Positions 1 through 13,640 of a stretch of 64,000 bases of DNA are shown here, piece by piece. The translations under genes were made by a program, and so were the position numbers. The notes under the pieces were generated by a model. The model worked only from the letters and a program-made list of their open reading frames with translations, made no database searches and was not told the DNA's origin. Each line of letters opens with the position of its first letter. The stretch's first letter is position 1. Origin of the DNA: Ariolimax columbianus (Eukaryota > Mollusca > Gastropoda > Stylommatophora > Arionidae); contig JAVGWX010000003.1 of NCBI GenBank assembly GCA_036924085.1, positions 129,742,023-129,806,022 on the forward strand, given 5' to 3'.

Positions 1-2121
1 TCACTTTCTCAAAAGCAACCTCGCAGGAATGAAACGTTTATAATGAAATATAATTAGTGGTAGACAATTATACCAAGGTGTAAAACGCACCTACCCTTCG
101 TGTCAGAACGTATAATTAGCTACCTCCTAACTACAGTTACATTACCAGAAAACTATTCCAGAAAGGTTTGTTAATACATGTGTGCCCTTACTAACATTCA
201 GTAAAACAAACTCGCGGATAAAAGATCCTAGATTGAAATTAATTCAAATAGTGAAAACAAATCTTGCAAGTTAGTGATACAGAAAAATGGCCTCCAAAAA
301 GCCCAGTCGTTAGTTAAGATCTACCAATATTTAGACAAACTTGAAGATAGCTTTCGGACATGAGTCCTTAAACATTTAGTCCTCACACCTGCCCCGTAAT
401 GTTGTATCCTCTCGTCTGTACACAAACTAATACATTTACCACCCCCAGACCCCCCCCCCCCCCCCAACAAAAAAAAAAAGAGCAGTTCTACTTTCTGTAC
501 TCCCAAATGTAACTAATCACACGTTAAGAACCTTAGTGTTAAGAGGTAACTATTTTGGGAGCGGCCTGAGTCAAACTTGAAAAAGCCAACCTGACAACCT
601 CAGCCAATAGAAGTTTGTGTGCGCGTATTATTGATTCATTTCCTAACCAGGCGTGTCACGTGCCCTAGCCACTGTTTACTCTGATAACTGGACATTCTCC
701 AGCCTGGGAGTCTGTCGACCACCACTTGGGAAATTAAAAATAAGTACTTAAATAACCCTCTTGCCGCCCGCCCACCTACGAATAAGGATGGGTGTGTGGC
801 TAGCAATCTCACCATGCAAAATCATTTTTATGAAACCGCTACTGTTAATTCTTGGAAACAGGCTTCCTGCAAAGAACCAGGTGTAGTGGTGATCCTATGC
901 TTCACTTGGAGTGGAAATGGGAATCAATCCCTTATTGTCATTCTCCAGTACTGACAGCTCTTTCTGTGGATCAGTGATATGAAACTCTATACAGAACATT
1001 CGAATAGCGAACCATCTGATCTTCAGAAATTGCTCACCGGAGAACAAACATTCTGGTCCCCGAACCTTTATATCACGATGCTAGCCCTCTTAGATCAAAG
1101 TATTGAATACTATCGTAAATATATCATTCCACAAACTTCAAGTGCTAATCCAATTAGCAATTTATTTACATAGAAATATACTTTCTTGTCTTCTACTGCC
1201 CACTTTACGTTCGGTCTGTAACTACATACTGTCTTATCAGTGGTTTGCAATAGTCATTGTTCGTTTGTACTTTTCTGATTTTGTTCAGCTATTCTTTTCA
1301 TTACGCTATATACGGATAGTGTCATCACACCGTTACAGCCTACTTCTATGTTATGTTCATGCACAGCAACTCTTTATGTCTCAAACCTGTGACCAGATCA
1401 TCATATGTGGTTAAGCTGTCCGTGTAATGCCCATTTCGTCTAGATGAAAACGTTTGTAGATTCCTGCCCTATCACTGCTGGTTTGGCCTTCCAGATTAGC
1501 CTTCTTTTGAAAGTGACTTCAAAAAGAATGTGTGCTTGGATTTCGTACCGTACAGGGATACGAATGATATTATTAGCGGGAAACTTTATTATGTATTAAC
1601 ATGTTTATATTTCCTTCAAACGTTTCTACTGTACATAAAAATATGCAATACACATGTAATCAGTGACAATAGTAGCTTTGGGATCGACACGAATTAGATG
1701 CAAACCATTTTCGTAGCAAACGTTGCATATAAACAGTGATTAAAATGTTTCAGGGCCACATATAAACGCTCAAATCAGTCTGATCAAAGCTGTGATATAT
1801 GACCCTTTCTCAAACAACGCTTATTTGCATCACTGCCTTCAAGATTCTCGAGAAGACACACAGCGTCCAAAGACGCTTCGAATTTTCATCACTGGCGGAA
1901 TGAGCAAAACAAACATTCTCTGATTTAGCACAATGATCACGATGCTTGTTTCCCCAAAGTATAAGATGCTTGAAGTGTTCGTATTCAAGCAAATTTGGCA
2001 TATGTTGGTTCGCATATTTTGGCGGCCCAGAATACTTCGAGATTTGTTTTTTAATTAATCTGCAATGAATGTCCTATACAATCAGATTGTGTTATGAAAT
2101 TATCTTAAACTAGTGTGGAAT
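1..2121. other. No gene recognised; unique AT-rich DNA
   Basis: Short open frames occur here but none shows a recognisable domain, a repeat relationship or a splice pattern I can support. A homopolymer pair (C run then A run) lies at about 449-479. A dispersed-repeat copy at 820-900 is listed separately. Confidence 0.6.
820..900 (+). repeat. Dispersed repeat, copy 1
   Basis: The segment carries an AAACCGCTACTG block followed by CTTGGAAACAGGCTTCCTG. Related blocks occur in reverse orientation near 41020-41115 and 34350-34445. More diverged relatives, sharing an ATAATGAGGTTGCTAGCCC-like part, lie near 28570-28640, 32945-33020 and 60950-61020. No coding potential is seen. It could be the end of a LINE or a short non-autonomous element; the family is not identified. 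Confidence 0.4.
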
Positions 2122-2128
2122 AATATAC

Positions 2129-2195
<67 letters not shown>

Positions 2196-2220
2196 AATGT
2201 ATATTTATATATACATATAA

Positions 2221-2277
<57 letters not shown>

Positions 2278-2429
2278 TATATGTATATATATATATATAT
2301 GTATATGTATATATATGTATATATATATATATATATATGTATATACATATGTATATGTATATATATAAATATATGTATATATATATATGTATATATATTT
2401 AAATATATATTAATATATATATATATGTA
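2122..2429. repeat. (AT)n / (ATATGT)n microsatellite
   Basis: About 300 bases consist almost wholly of alternating A and T with interspersed ATGTAT variants. Open frames within it (Tyr/Ile repeats on both strands) are artefacts of the dinucleotide. Confidence 0.95.
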
Positions 2430-5400
2430 AAGATACCACAATAGCAATGCAAAAGGTGTGAGAGAGAGAGAGAAACTTGCATTGCATTGATGAAGAAATG
2501 GAAATCAGAATCAGCGGAAAAATAAAGACTTTAAATTGTAATAGTCTGTTCAATAGCATGGCTCTAATATGGAGAACATTAAAGGCAACATATATATACA
2601 GGTACACACTTTCACAGATGAATGCCTGCACAGAATATAGAGATTGAAATAGTATTTTAAGATAACTATTATGTAACTGTTGGAACGAATCAGACATTTC
2701 AGGGAAAGGCACAGGATAAGACACCACATATTAAGCAACCAGCTGCTGGTATTACAATGCCGTCTCTGTGCTGAAATCATCAAAGCAAGTGAGGTAGAGG
2801 CAGATCAAACACAGACTGAGGAGAAGAGAGCTCGAGGCAATCATGAAGTAAACTGGGAACACGTGAATAGAGTTGAAGTTGCTGACCCAGGCCAGGACGA
2901 ACATTCATCTATTTGTTAAAGACCTGTGCTCTACGAGGATCTGAACGTTTTTGATTGACTGATAAATGTTCTGGGTTGGGATTTGTGACAGACATCCTTC
3001 AAGCACTGGGCCTCACCCAAGTCATTCACCTGTCATAGAGTCATACGAGGTCAGCTAAAAATAAGTGAAATGGCAGTTCCGCTGATGTTCTTCCTGTGGT
3101 TCGTTACATTTCATTTTTTGCTCTAACCTGTGAATTCAACAGACAGGACTGACGTAGTCCCATTTGGCACAAAGTAAATTTCAATGGCTTCGTTATTGCA
3201 ACTGGTGTGGGACCGATCAATAGGAATTGACTAGATTCAAAGAGATAATACGAGTCGGTTCATACAGTTGTATACGTCTCTATAGCTTCCAATATAAATA
3301 TGATATTCTAAACACATTAGGTATTTGGTATGCTTCTCTTCATGTAAGATGTAATTGTCAGTTTTTTAAATTTCCAGGAGACATAAAGTGATTATTTGCA
3401 TCCACCAGTGAGAAGAATATCCCTTTAAAACTTACATTTCAAATGTTTTCCAACTGACATTGGCGTGGTATTGTGTTATTTCTGGATATATAACTTGTCT
3501 GCCTTTCCCATTCATTGCGTATATATGATCTTGTACATGTACTCAGGCGGCGGACTAAACATATCAACTGTGAAATGTGTGTATACAATGAATTCAATTG
3601 TATTTGGGAAAGACGTTGACATGCGTATGTTTTCTTGACAATGAATGTAATTCCATGCAATGATTGGTTAGTGTGTTTTAATTCAGCTCCAGTTGGTTCA
3701 TTTTGGTATACAAGGTAAAACATGTCTCTGACAGCCACGTGGATTTGCTAGTCCAAATATTATTTGATGATTTCGTCTTCCAATGATTGTTCCTAACGCG
3801 TAATGTCGTTGACAGTGGTTGATAGAGCTGTCATATTACAAACCCAAATTGCTACCAGGATAATATTTCTTAAATGCACCTTCCTTTACAGTATGTTTGT
3901 TTTAAAAGCAAACTGTTTTTGAGCAGTCAGTTACTATCACAGCTATGTTATGCCATCGTTTTCTGAGTGGTCTGATACCTATTTTATTTCTGGGGATGGC
4001 TATTATGTTTCTATTTTCGCTGATTTTCTTCTGATTGTTGTGCATAACCCATTTGATGGCTGTCCTAACTTCAGTTTCTCCCCGACTGCGAAGGTACGCA
4101 ATGTCGCTAAAGATTACACATTTTCTATCCAGTATTTGCAACAAGTATGTTCAGACTATTTCCTGAAAATGTTTTACACAGATCGTGAAATGATATTTGA
4201 CTGATTTTATTGCACAACTTTAGCCGTCGAGAACATGATTGCGTTGATTGTTACACATTCCAAATTGAATGTTGTTCTCGGTGCAACTAGAGTACTCGTC
4301 TTCACGAATAAATAGAGCGCCGTAGACTTAGCAGCAAAGTACTGTCGTGCCCCATAGATGAATTTGCACCACAATTGCAACAACGGTTGACTTCTTGTTG
4401 CGAAGCAGAGGTCTGATTAACAGGTCTGGTTATATCGAGGTAGTCACTCATGAATACTTCAGTCGCCCTCCCCCCTCCCCTCCTTGTCAGTGAACACAGT
4501 GAATATTTTATTTTTATGAGTTGCGATGCCGTAATATGTAATAATACTATAGTCACATGGGAGATAAGGGGGAAAGAATATATGGATATCAACGAAAATC
4601 GGACTGCACCGGGACTCCGGAATTTCCTCCCTCGTTAAATGATATCCATGAGCTTTCATCAGTACATGAGTGTTGATTCCATCTATAAGACAGAATGGAT
4701 CTGCCGAGTGGAGGGTAAGGGTTCGGATGAAGTAAGGGCCACTATACGAGGGAAGAGTACAATTTGGGTAATGTACAATAAAGGATGCATGCACGTGGCA
4801 GCTGGATTCTCTCTATAGAACGTTTCCAGCTTTGTGTGTGTGGCCCCAAGAGAATGCAGAAAATCGTTTGACATTTTTATATGTCCCGTATGCTGCCACC
4901 ATCCAGTAGAAGCGAGGGCGTTTGTCGCCAGCACTAATAATTAATGGCATTCTAAGTTCTGCACGTGTTTTCTCGCTCGAAATTCCAGTCGCAACGGAGA
5001 CCACAGTCGTTTTCTGTTGGCCCGTTTTCTGTGACATGCGCAATAACAAGGTCTAGAATTTGATAACACGCAATGTGATAACTCAGGCGACAAAAGAGAT
5101 TGCCGATACAGCTGGCAATGTTCTATTTTGGTAGTTTGTCAAATTGTGGCTATCAGATTTTTTGTAAACATTGGCAGGGAAACCATAGTTAACGCTATAG
5201 TAATGATTCGCCTCCACCGATCACAACCAACATCATTGACAGCAAATCAGCGCAGCTTCACTATCATCATGGTTACTGTCATCGCAACAACATGATACAC
5301 AATCACAGTAATATCAAAATACCATACACAGATTTGATAAGTTACAATTGTAGGAGCAGGAAACAACACAGCTATTTCCTCATCCATTTCGACATAACAT

Positions 5401-5477
5401 CCTACAATTATATAATCATAGTTACAGCAGTAACAAACGGAACCAATAAGATAAATACATTTACTTGCATGACCATT
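2430..5477. other. No gene recognised
   Basis: Apart from a short GA run at 2460-2475 and a C-rich patch at 4468-4486, nothing identifiable is seen in this 3 kb. The open frames are short, on both strands, and without family resemblance. Confidence 0.55.
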
Positions 5478-6897
5478 GACATCAAGATACAACATACACG
5501 ACCATTAACATCAAACACAACAACATAAACTGCTCATTAATATTAACACAACAACATACACGACCATTAACATCAACACAGCAACATACACGACCATTAA
5601 CATCAACACAACAACATACACGACCATTAACATCAACACAACCACATACACGACCATTACCATCAACACAACAACATACTCGACCATTAACATCAACACA
5701 ACAACATACACGACCATTAACATCAAACACAACAACATTAACTGCAGATTAACATTAACACAACAACATACACGGCCATTAACATTAACACAACAACATA
5801 CACGACCATCAACATTAACACAACAACATGAACTGCCTATTAACATAAAACACAATAACATACACGACTAACATCAAACACAACAATATTCACTTACAAT
5901 TAACATAAACTCAACAACAGACACTACCATTTAAATCAACATAACAACATATACGACGATTATTATAAAAATATCAACATGTACGACCATTAACATCAAC
6001 ACAACAACAGACACGTACAATTAACATCAACTCAACAACAGGCATCAACATTAACAGCATTACAACAAATAGCATCAACATACATTGACATCAACATAAC
6101 AGCAGGAATAAAAATTAACATCAACACAACAACAGGCACCAACATTAATATCAAAACAACAGGCACCACCATTAACATCAACACAACAACAGGCACCAAC
6201 ATTAATATCAAAACAACAGGCACCACCATTAACATCAACACAACAACAGGCACCAACATTAATATCAAAACAACAGGCACCACCATTAACATCAACACAA
6301 CAACAGGCACCAACATTAATATCAAAACAACAGGCACCACCATTAACATAAACACAATTATCAACATTAACATCAACACAACAATAGACTCCGATATTAA
6401 CGCCAGCACAACCACAGACACCAAGATTAACATCGACACAACAACATGTACTTCCATTAACATCAACACAACAACAGACACGAACATTATCATCAACACA
6501 ACCACAGACACCAACATTAACATCACCACAACAAAAGGTACTTACATTAACATAATCACCACAACAGACACCAAGATTAACATCAGCACATCAACATGCA
6601 TCAACATTAACATCAACACAACAACATCCATCAACTTTAACATCAACACAACAACATCCATCAACTTTAACATCAACACAACAACATCCATCAACTTTAA
6701 CATCAACACAACAACATCCATCAACTTTAACATCAACACAACAACATCCATCAACTTTAACATCAACACAACAACATCCATCAACATTAACATCAATACA
6801 ACAAAAGGTACTTCCATTAAAATCAACACAACAAAAGACACCAACATTCAAATCAACACAACAAAAAGTACTTACATTAGCATCAACACAACAACAA
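5478..6897. repeat. 30-bp minisatellite with internal higher-order array
   Basis: About 1.4 kb of degenerate tandem units built on CATCAACACAACAACA plus a variable part. At 5490-5740 the variable part is TACACGACCATTAA (30-bp unit). At 6110-6340 a 30-bp and a 27-bp unit alternate to give a 57-bp higher-order unit repeated about four times. At 6590-6790 the variable part is TCCATCAACTTTAA, with about seven near-identical 30-bp units. Because unit lengths are multiples of three, the minus strand has long hydrophobic Val/Leu/Met-rich open frames (for example 6032-6529), which I regard as non-coding. Confidence 0.93.
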
Positions 6898-6974
6898 CTT
6901 AATACTAGTGTGTTCATCACCGCGGATGATATCCGCAAACATCATCCATGTTATATTACATCCTTCAGTCTGTG

Positions 6975-7660
6975 GTTCTGCTTGTGATTTATTAAGCCAA
7001 TTCAAGCGCGGATACATTCTTTGGCATGACTGGCAACCATGGTCTATAACTGGTTATGGTGTTTCCTTTGCTCTATTCTGATCTGTGTGCAAATGAAGGT
7101 TCTTGCTAACTGATCCGCACGTTCTCATTCAAATTTTTAGGCTGAACGATTTGGAGCCAGGATTTCCCAAGCGGCAATGTCTATATGACTGCACTTAAAA
7201 GACGCCTTTAGGCTGCCTTGAATCCCTTTTTTTTAACGTTGCTAGCGGTCATCTTACTTGACTCGACACGATGTACAGACACCTCTTTTAGAGCCCTTAA
7301 CTTGGCATTCGAGAATCGTAATCAGTTTATCTCAGTGACGTTTTCTGTAAAATTGCATGAATGCCATGCATGCTAGCTCTGAGTAGGACTACATTGTTTG
7401 CGATAGTGTCCTGCCAGCGAATATGCAGTACGAGCCTAAGAAAAGCCACGTGGCAGTGATTTAACAGGTTGGTGTCTCCACTGTAGACAATCCAGCTCTA
7501 CGCGCATAGAGCAGACTGGGGAGTAAACCAGCACGTAGACCTTCAGCTTGGACGGTGTACTGATTCCTTGTTGTTCCCACACTGTCGAGCGCATTTGACC
7601 AAAATCTGTGATGGTCTTTGCTCTTTTATTAGGCAGCTCATCTGTAATACTCACTGATCA
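6975..7660 (-). pseudogene. RTE-like LINE, 3' end (RT C-terminus and zinc finger), decayed
   Basis: Read on the minus strand from 7660 leftwards, the fragment resembles the C-terminal part of a non-LTR reverse transcriptase of the type whose endonuclease is annotated as craniofacial development protein 2-like. Visible blocks are VWEQQGISTPSKLKVY (about 7575-7525), then in another frame LRLVLHIRWQDTI (about 7430-7390), and near the end a Cys-x2-Cys pattern CQSCQRMYPRLN (about 7045-7010) matching a terminal C2H2-like finger. Frames change several times and stops interrupt it, so it is dead. It lies between two related minisatellites. The same clade is represented at 44390-47175 and 43015-43130. 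Clade naming is from memory; the LINE identity is fairly secure. Confidence 0.7.
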
Positions 7661-7831
7661 CGACACTGTGCTTCAGAGGTAGTCCATGTGTTTCCACTGC
7701 TTCTATTTTCTGTCGACTCATTGTGACAATTGATTGTCTAAACGGTTTGCCTGGGACTGGTTGGTAAGTGACCACAATGTTTTTGACGCTAATGGTCAAA
7801 TCAAAGTTATCAATAGTCCAATTATGTCAAT

Positions 7832-9055
7832 AGACATACACTATAGCATCAGCACAACATATATAAGCTTTAGCATAAGCACAACAGATACAATATACCA
7901 TCAGCACAACAACAGACATACAATTTAGCATCAGCATAAGATATGTAAACTCTAGCATCAGCACAACATATAAACTTTAACATCTCCACAACAACAGACA
8001 AACTATAGCATCACCACAATAACAGACATAAACAATAGCATTAGCACAACACAATTGATAGACCATAACATCATCAAAACAGACATAAACTATAGGATCA
8101 GAAAAACAGACATAAACTATAGCATTAGCACAACACAATACATAAACTATAACATCATCAAAACAGACATAAACTATAGCATCAGCAAAACAAATTACAA
8201 AACCTAAATTCATCAGCACAACAAAAGACATAAACTATTGCATCATCACAACATATATAAGCTAAAGCATCAGCACACCAGACATATTCTACATCATCAG
8301 CACAATAACACAGATTTACTACAGTATCAGCACAATAACAGAAATATACTATATGATCTGTAAAACAATACACATACACTTTAGCATCAGGACAACAGTA
8401 GACATATACTTTAGCCTCAACACGACACATATAAACTCTAGCACCAGATATATAAACTATAGAGGCAGCAAAACATATATAAACTATAGCATCACCATAA
8501 CAACATACATAAACTATAGCATCAGCACAACAGAAACCATAAACTACAGCATCAGCAAAACAGACATAAACTATAGCATCCCCACAACAATATACATTAG
8601 CTATACCATCATCACAACAATATACATTAGCTATAGCATCATCACAACAATATACATAAACTATAGATTCACAACAGCAACATAAGAAAACTATAGCATC
8701 AGCATAACATACATAAACTGTATCATCAGCACAACAACCTCAGTACAACAATGGACATAATATAGCATCAGATCAACCGAAATAAACTATAGCATCAGCA
8801 CACCAACAGACGTAAATTATTACATCAGCACACCAACAGACGCAAACTATTGAATCAACACACGAACATGCGTAAACTATTGCATCAGCACACGAGCAAA
8901 CGTAAACTATTGCATCAACACACTAACTGACGTAAACTATTGCATCAGCACACCAACAGACGTAGACTATTGTATCAGCACACCAACAGACGTAAACTAT
9001 TGCATCAGCATACCAACAGACGTAAACTATTGCATCAGCATACTAACAGACGCGA
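7832..9055. repeat. 30-bp minisatellite, related to the 5.5-kb array
   Basis: Degenerate tandem units of about 30 bases with the theme ATAAACTATAGCATCAGCAC then AACAACAGAC. The right part (8800-9055) is the most regular, with units built on CGTAAACTATTGCATCAGCA and CACCAACAGA. It shares the CATCA(A/G)CACAACAACAGAC core with the array at 5478-6897. Open frames inside are repeat artefacts. Confidence 0.9.
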
Positions 9056-12000
9056 ACCGTAAATTGAAAACAGCAACAGTCACATCCACCCTGACAAAAT
9101 TCCATACTGTTTATACCATGTGAACTGCACATTACACACTCACTGTAAAAACAGAGGAGCAGAAGCCCCGATCTAAATGAACAAGAAAATACTTACCAGT
9201 TGGCATGGCTACCCACATCACTAATCCAAAAAAGGAGAATGTTAAGGTCGTACAAGTCCCTGGACCCCGGTCAAGGTCGTCGGTGACTCTCATGATTGGC
9301 AAATGTTTACATGCCGACTATAAATTTCACACTGAGGTCAACTGCGGTAACTCAAATCACTCACTGATATTACATACTATGATTACACAAATCACTGCAG
9401 CCAAATCCAGTTCAAGTTAGCCATATGAAATAATAACGCAGGTGATAATCCACAGAGTAACACATGTACATAGGGCATCCTATTTCGAGAGACCCATATC
9501 TGATAAGCCACGCCCAGTTAATCAGTGCCAGTTGTCCAACTATGGGGTTGTCTCATTAATCTTGTCAAGCTATTGACCGGACATGCAGACGCCTGTTCAT
9601 CATTAGAAAAGCGACCATTGAATGACTAGTTCAGATCTGGCCAAGAACTTAATTTTCCACATCTTGTGACTATCTAACAAATGAAATAAGCTGACATCCG
9701 CTACCAAATAGTGGCGTCGTAGTTTGCGATGTTTCCCACAAAAGCCTATACATCAACGATGAACTGCTAATCTGATATGACCAAGGATATAATTCGCTTT
9801 TGTCACTTTATTTTACACCCACAGATGACGGGTTCTAAGCCAGCCAGTGTCAATGTTCGTTATTTCCAGAATCTTTCACTCAAATTTTAATCTAATTATT
9901 CTTCTCAATACACCGCCTGATGCCTCCAGCTAGCATGAATGTCCCGACTTGAGGCGCTCACGTCTGTTTTATCAGCCCACGTGTCTGGATTCTGAAAAAT
10001 ACAAGGCTGATTATTAGTGTTGAATGGTCAATATTCGCGTCTCAAAGTATGAAGAAATGAAGAGGGTCAGTGGACTCAAAGAGAATTCTTTGTGTTTGAA
10101 GGTGTCTAGATTGACGCATTTGCAGACATTTTATCTACGATTAGATAAGTTATGTAGGCGTAAAAATGTCAGCTTCTTTTTGTGTGCAATTACTAACATA
10201 TAAAGATGTTTCTGCAGAATAAAGTGAGAAAAAAAATTGCAGCTTTTATTTGCTACATTATAATTGCACCTACAAGTGTTATATATAAATTTAATTCAGT
10301 TCGGGTTCGTGCCATCATCGCATTGAAGGTAGGATGTAATTGATCTCCTGTGTACTCTATCTCTTGCCGTAATAGTGAAATCTGACAGGCTTTTTTCCAG
10401 TCCATATCCTGATGTTATCCACACACTTAAAAAGATGTCTGGTTCTTGAACAATATACAAAAATGGGGTTGTTTTAATGAATGCGTCGCGCCAAGTCAGA
10501 TTTGAAAAAGTGGTCTGGCCAGTTCACTTTCTCATTACTTTAACTTCCTTTACAATCGTGTATTTTTAGTTCATTTGCAGCTGGGTAGACTGAGCATGGG
10601 TAATGGTATCATCAGATGTACCGTTAGAGGGAGTTATAACTGTATGTGCCACTATGACTCTTGCATAGTATATTCTTTGGAAGTGGAGCCTTCATCCTGT
10701 CTTAACAATACACATGCTAGGAATCAGTGGCGAGCCCAGCATGAAATGCGATTACAATGGAACATGGGATCATTTATTATGTAATACAGACACCGGATAC
10801 AAGCCAAAGATATAGAGCATTAGTAATCAGAACAAATGTGTATGATTCAAGACATTTTCTTTTCATGTGTATTGCTTTTGACCTCCCGATAAGCACCTCT
10901 TTCCTTAACTCTTTCTATCTCTTTCATTCTCTACCTTGGGTCTGTCTTTATTCGAACCCTTCTCCCTTTGCAACTATGCAACAAATTTATCACATATATC
11001 ATGCATGGCATACCGGGTGAAGATAAATAGTGTCCCACAGCAGACACTGCTATCGAGGGTGAAGTGTTAGAGACTTCAGAGATTGTTTAGGAGACGGAAT
11101 ATCCAGTCCTCCTCTTTGTTTACTTCGTTCCCAAACAGTAAGTTAGATACCCATTTACAACTGGGTCGTCTAGAACGTGCTAGTAACGGAAGTTGAAACC
11201 AACACTATTCTCGAAAACAATGAGTGCCCCACCACTACACTAATCCGACGCTAATAATGCAGGGTAGTAAATCCAGAAAATATTAAAATATTCGTTTCAT
11301 TATCGTTTCAAGCTAACGAAACAGATATGGCATGGGTCTAGCAGTTATACTGTTGTGGATGTAATCCCCAAGTTTGACAGATGGACAAAAGAACACAACA
11401 AACATAACACTGACAGTAGGAAAAGACTTGGAAGTCATCATCCAAGTAAAGAAGGGTCAACACGCTGAAAGGCTGAAACAGCTGTTTGAAGTGAGTTAGT
11501 GGGAAGGCTACTTATGACTATCAGATTCACCTATCAGACTTACATTGCTTTAATTCTTATGTCATAGAATTCAGCTCACAAAATAAGAGTGAATATTCAG
11601 TCATTATGACATCTGCTAATGTTATACACCATTTTCTTTCAAATTACAGCTGTAAAATATACTGCTAAACGAGTCCAAATGAAATGTCAGGTCACCCAGT
11701 TTATCCTTGGTTTTTTCTATCAGGACAGATAATATATCTTGACAAGTCATTGTGACATGACATATTAGTGTATTTTAGGACGCGTTAGCTTGACAGCGTT
11801 CACTTTATGTAGTCACTACTGGATATTTGCAGAGATGTGGGTAAATAGGAAACTTCCTGGCTGGTCAAAGTTAATAAGGCGTCGATATTGACGGAAGCAG
11901 GTGCTTGCAAAGCTGCAATCACCTATCATGCAGCATACACCATATATCACATATCACTATGTTGCAGGCATATCTCGGTCACTAAACTAGGTCAGTGAAC

Positions 12001-12360
12001 GTATTCTTACAACTTAGTGTACGTGGTGTTGAACAAAACATGGCCCAATTCTGAATTATACCAGCAGTAACTTTTCAGAAAACTATCGATCATCAAGTGC
12101 CGTCTCCGAATCAGAGGTTGCGGGATCTTTGTCTCGTGCCAGATGAGTACACTCAGTGGAACTGTGTCTCGACCACATCTTTATATCTGTCCATATGTAC
12201 CTCTGCCGCCCTCTGGCCTTCATCAATAACGTGCTAGTTAGTTTACGATCTTCTTTAACACGTGACAACGCTAATAAATTGACAGCGAATTGATCATAGT
12301 GGAGAGGAGATCAAGGTATGAAAACCATTTGAAAAAGATGCAGATGATAATATTCAACTA
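9056..12360. other. No gene recognised
   Basis: About 3.3 kb of unassigned sequence. A stretch at 11040-11085, in reverse orientation, resembles the GAAGCTTCTAACACTTCATC tail of a putative SINE described at 12660-12870 and 40590-40735. A 61-codon minus-strand open frame near 12083-12268 has a weak LINE-tail feel (GRQRYIWTD) but is too diverged to call. Confidence 0.5.
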
Positions 12361-12395
12361 TTTTATGTTATTTATTTATTTATTTATTTATTTAA
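12361..12395. repeat. (TTTA)n microsatellite
   Basis: Eight or so tandem TTTA units. Confidence 0.95.
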
Positions 12396-12659
12396 TATAT
12401 CCATGATTGAAGAATTTCGAAATGGAAAGAAAGTGATGGATGTGATTGACTATCGTTATCCTTGGACTGATCTCAGCTAGCTTTCTCTGATGAAATGTAA
12501 CGGATAGAGGCTTTAAATAAATGGGTGTTTGTAGACTGTAGCAATAATGTGGAGATTCATGATACGGAGTGAAGGCAGAGACTTCGTAGAATTGGTTGTT
12601 TCTGTACTAGCAATAATATCCGTTTTACCAGGTTCAAGGTTATGATAAGAATACTATTT

Positions 12660-12870
12660 AGAGTAGTTGTTATAGCCCAGCGTCTGGTTGATTGAGTGAT
12701 AGAGAGGTTGCTCTTCACAGCAAAGGTACATGGTTCAATTCCCGGTATCGACATAGCTGCTAATTGGTACTTGACTCACGGAAGTGCAGGCAACCCGAAA
12801 GATAAATGGTCAATATACTTTATAACAACCAGATGCCTACTATAATGAAGTCTATAACTCTTCATCCTTG
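12660..12870 (+). mobile_element. Putative tRNA-derived SINE
   Basis: A near-perfect RNA polymerase III B box (GGTTCAATTCC, 12730-12740) follows a weak A-box-like segment around 12690. About 100 bases downstream is TATAATGAAGTCTATAACTC, resembling the TACAATGAAGCTTCTAACAC segment at 40711 and related segments at about 57287 (plus) and 11040-11085 (minus). The combination of promoter head and shared tail suggests a tRNA-derived SINE. No cloverleaf good enough for a functional tRNA is seen. Confidence 0.45.
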
Positions 12871-13289
12871 ACAGTAGTGTCTGCTTCTGGAATACCTGCA
12901 CCATTCATTTCTATTTGCACGTTTCTAAGTGGGGGGTTTCATGTTCAGATTGATGTGTCATAGAGACGATAAAAGGACACACTGAGGATACACTGAGGAC
13001 ACACTAAGAACGTGACGTAAGGGATAACTAATACTGCGGTCTAGCCTACCTAGGATAGAAGACTCACCATCTCATATAAATTGCAAATCAAGACTCTGAT
13101 ACAGTAAACATCTTGCTCAGTGTGGAATAGTCCTCTTGTAAGTAAGATCTACGAACAATGCACCACAAATGATAAAGGAGTAAATACGTTGTTTCCCAAG
13201 AATCTGAAAAGAACCGTAGCAAAACTAAAACACCTGCTGCTGTTGTTATTGAAGGAATGTTCAACATGGGTAGCCATGGGTAGATTGAC

Positions 13290-13640
13290 CCTTTCATGGG
13301 CCTTGAAAAGGGCGTTCAGTGGCGCTTTATTGTAGTTTTCCTCACATCCCCAGCGTGCTCATCTGATGAAGGTGGGCCCCATTTTAAGAGTGGACTGCGT
13401 GCAAGTCGAGGTGATAGTTTGGTCAGTATATTTTGCCTGAACCTGACTAACATGTGGGCGTTAGTCTTTTTCCCCAAAGAGAGTTATGACGAAAAAATTA
13501 AAACTAGGGAAAATAGTCCTCGAGGCGACTGTACTACGCTTGGCTTCCTTTGCGTGTCACTCACTACTGTGGGGATCACGTCGATCTCTCACCTCGTTAG
13601 CCAGACTGCTATGAAAACATTCCATCATGATCTGTGTTAC
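13290..13640 (+). repeat. Dispersed repeat of unknown family, copy 1
   Basis: This stretch and 28770-28995 share an ordered series of blocks: CCTTGAAAAG or its variant, TTTCCTCACATCCC, CGTGCT then GATGAAGGTGG, GCGTGTCNCTCACTACT and TCACGTCGATCTC-like text, ending in GTTAGCCAGACTGC or GTTAGCAAGACTGCC. The 13.3-kb copy has about 100 extra bases in the middle. Both strands contain stops; no protein family was recognised. Confidence 0.5.

Noticed and set aside
2205..2447. Tyr/Ile-rich open frames
   Set aside because: Translations of the (AT)n microsatellite.
6032..6529. 165-codon hydrophobic Val/Leu/Met repeat frame on the minus strand
   Set aside because: Product of 30- and 57-base tandem repeats; overlapping frames of equal quality exist in neighbouring blocks.
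5478..9055. CRISPR-like regular repeats
   Set aside because: Units are contiguous minisatellite copies without unique spacers, no cas genes are present, and the context is a eukaryotic transposon landscape.
12083..12268. 61-codon minus-strand frame with GRQRYIWTD, possible LINE tail
   Set aside because: One short resemblance only; no neighbouring conserved block could be found.
13299..13313. GGCCTTGAAAAGGGC resembling the reverse complement of a histone mRNA 3' stem-loop
   Set aside because: No histone reading frame adjoins it on either strand, the stem is imperfect, and the second copy of the surrounding repeat lacks it.
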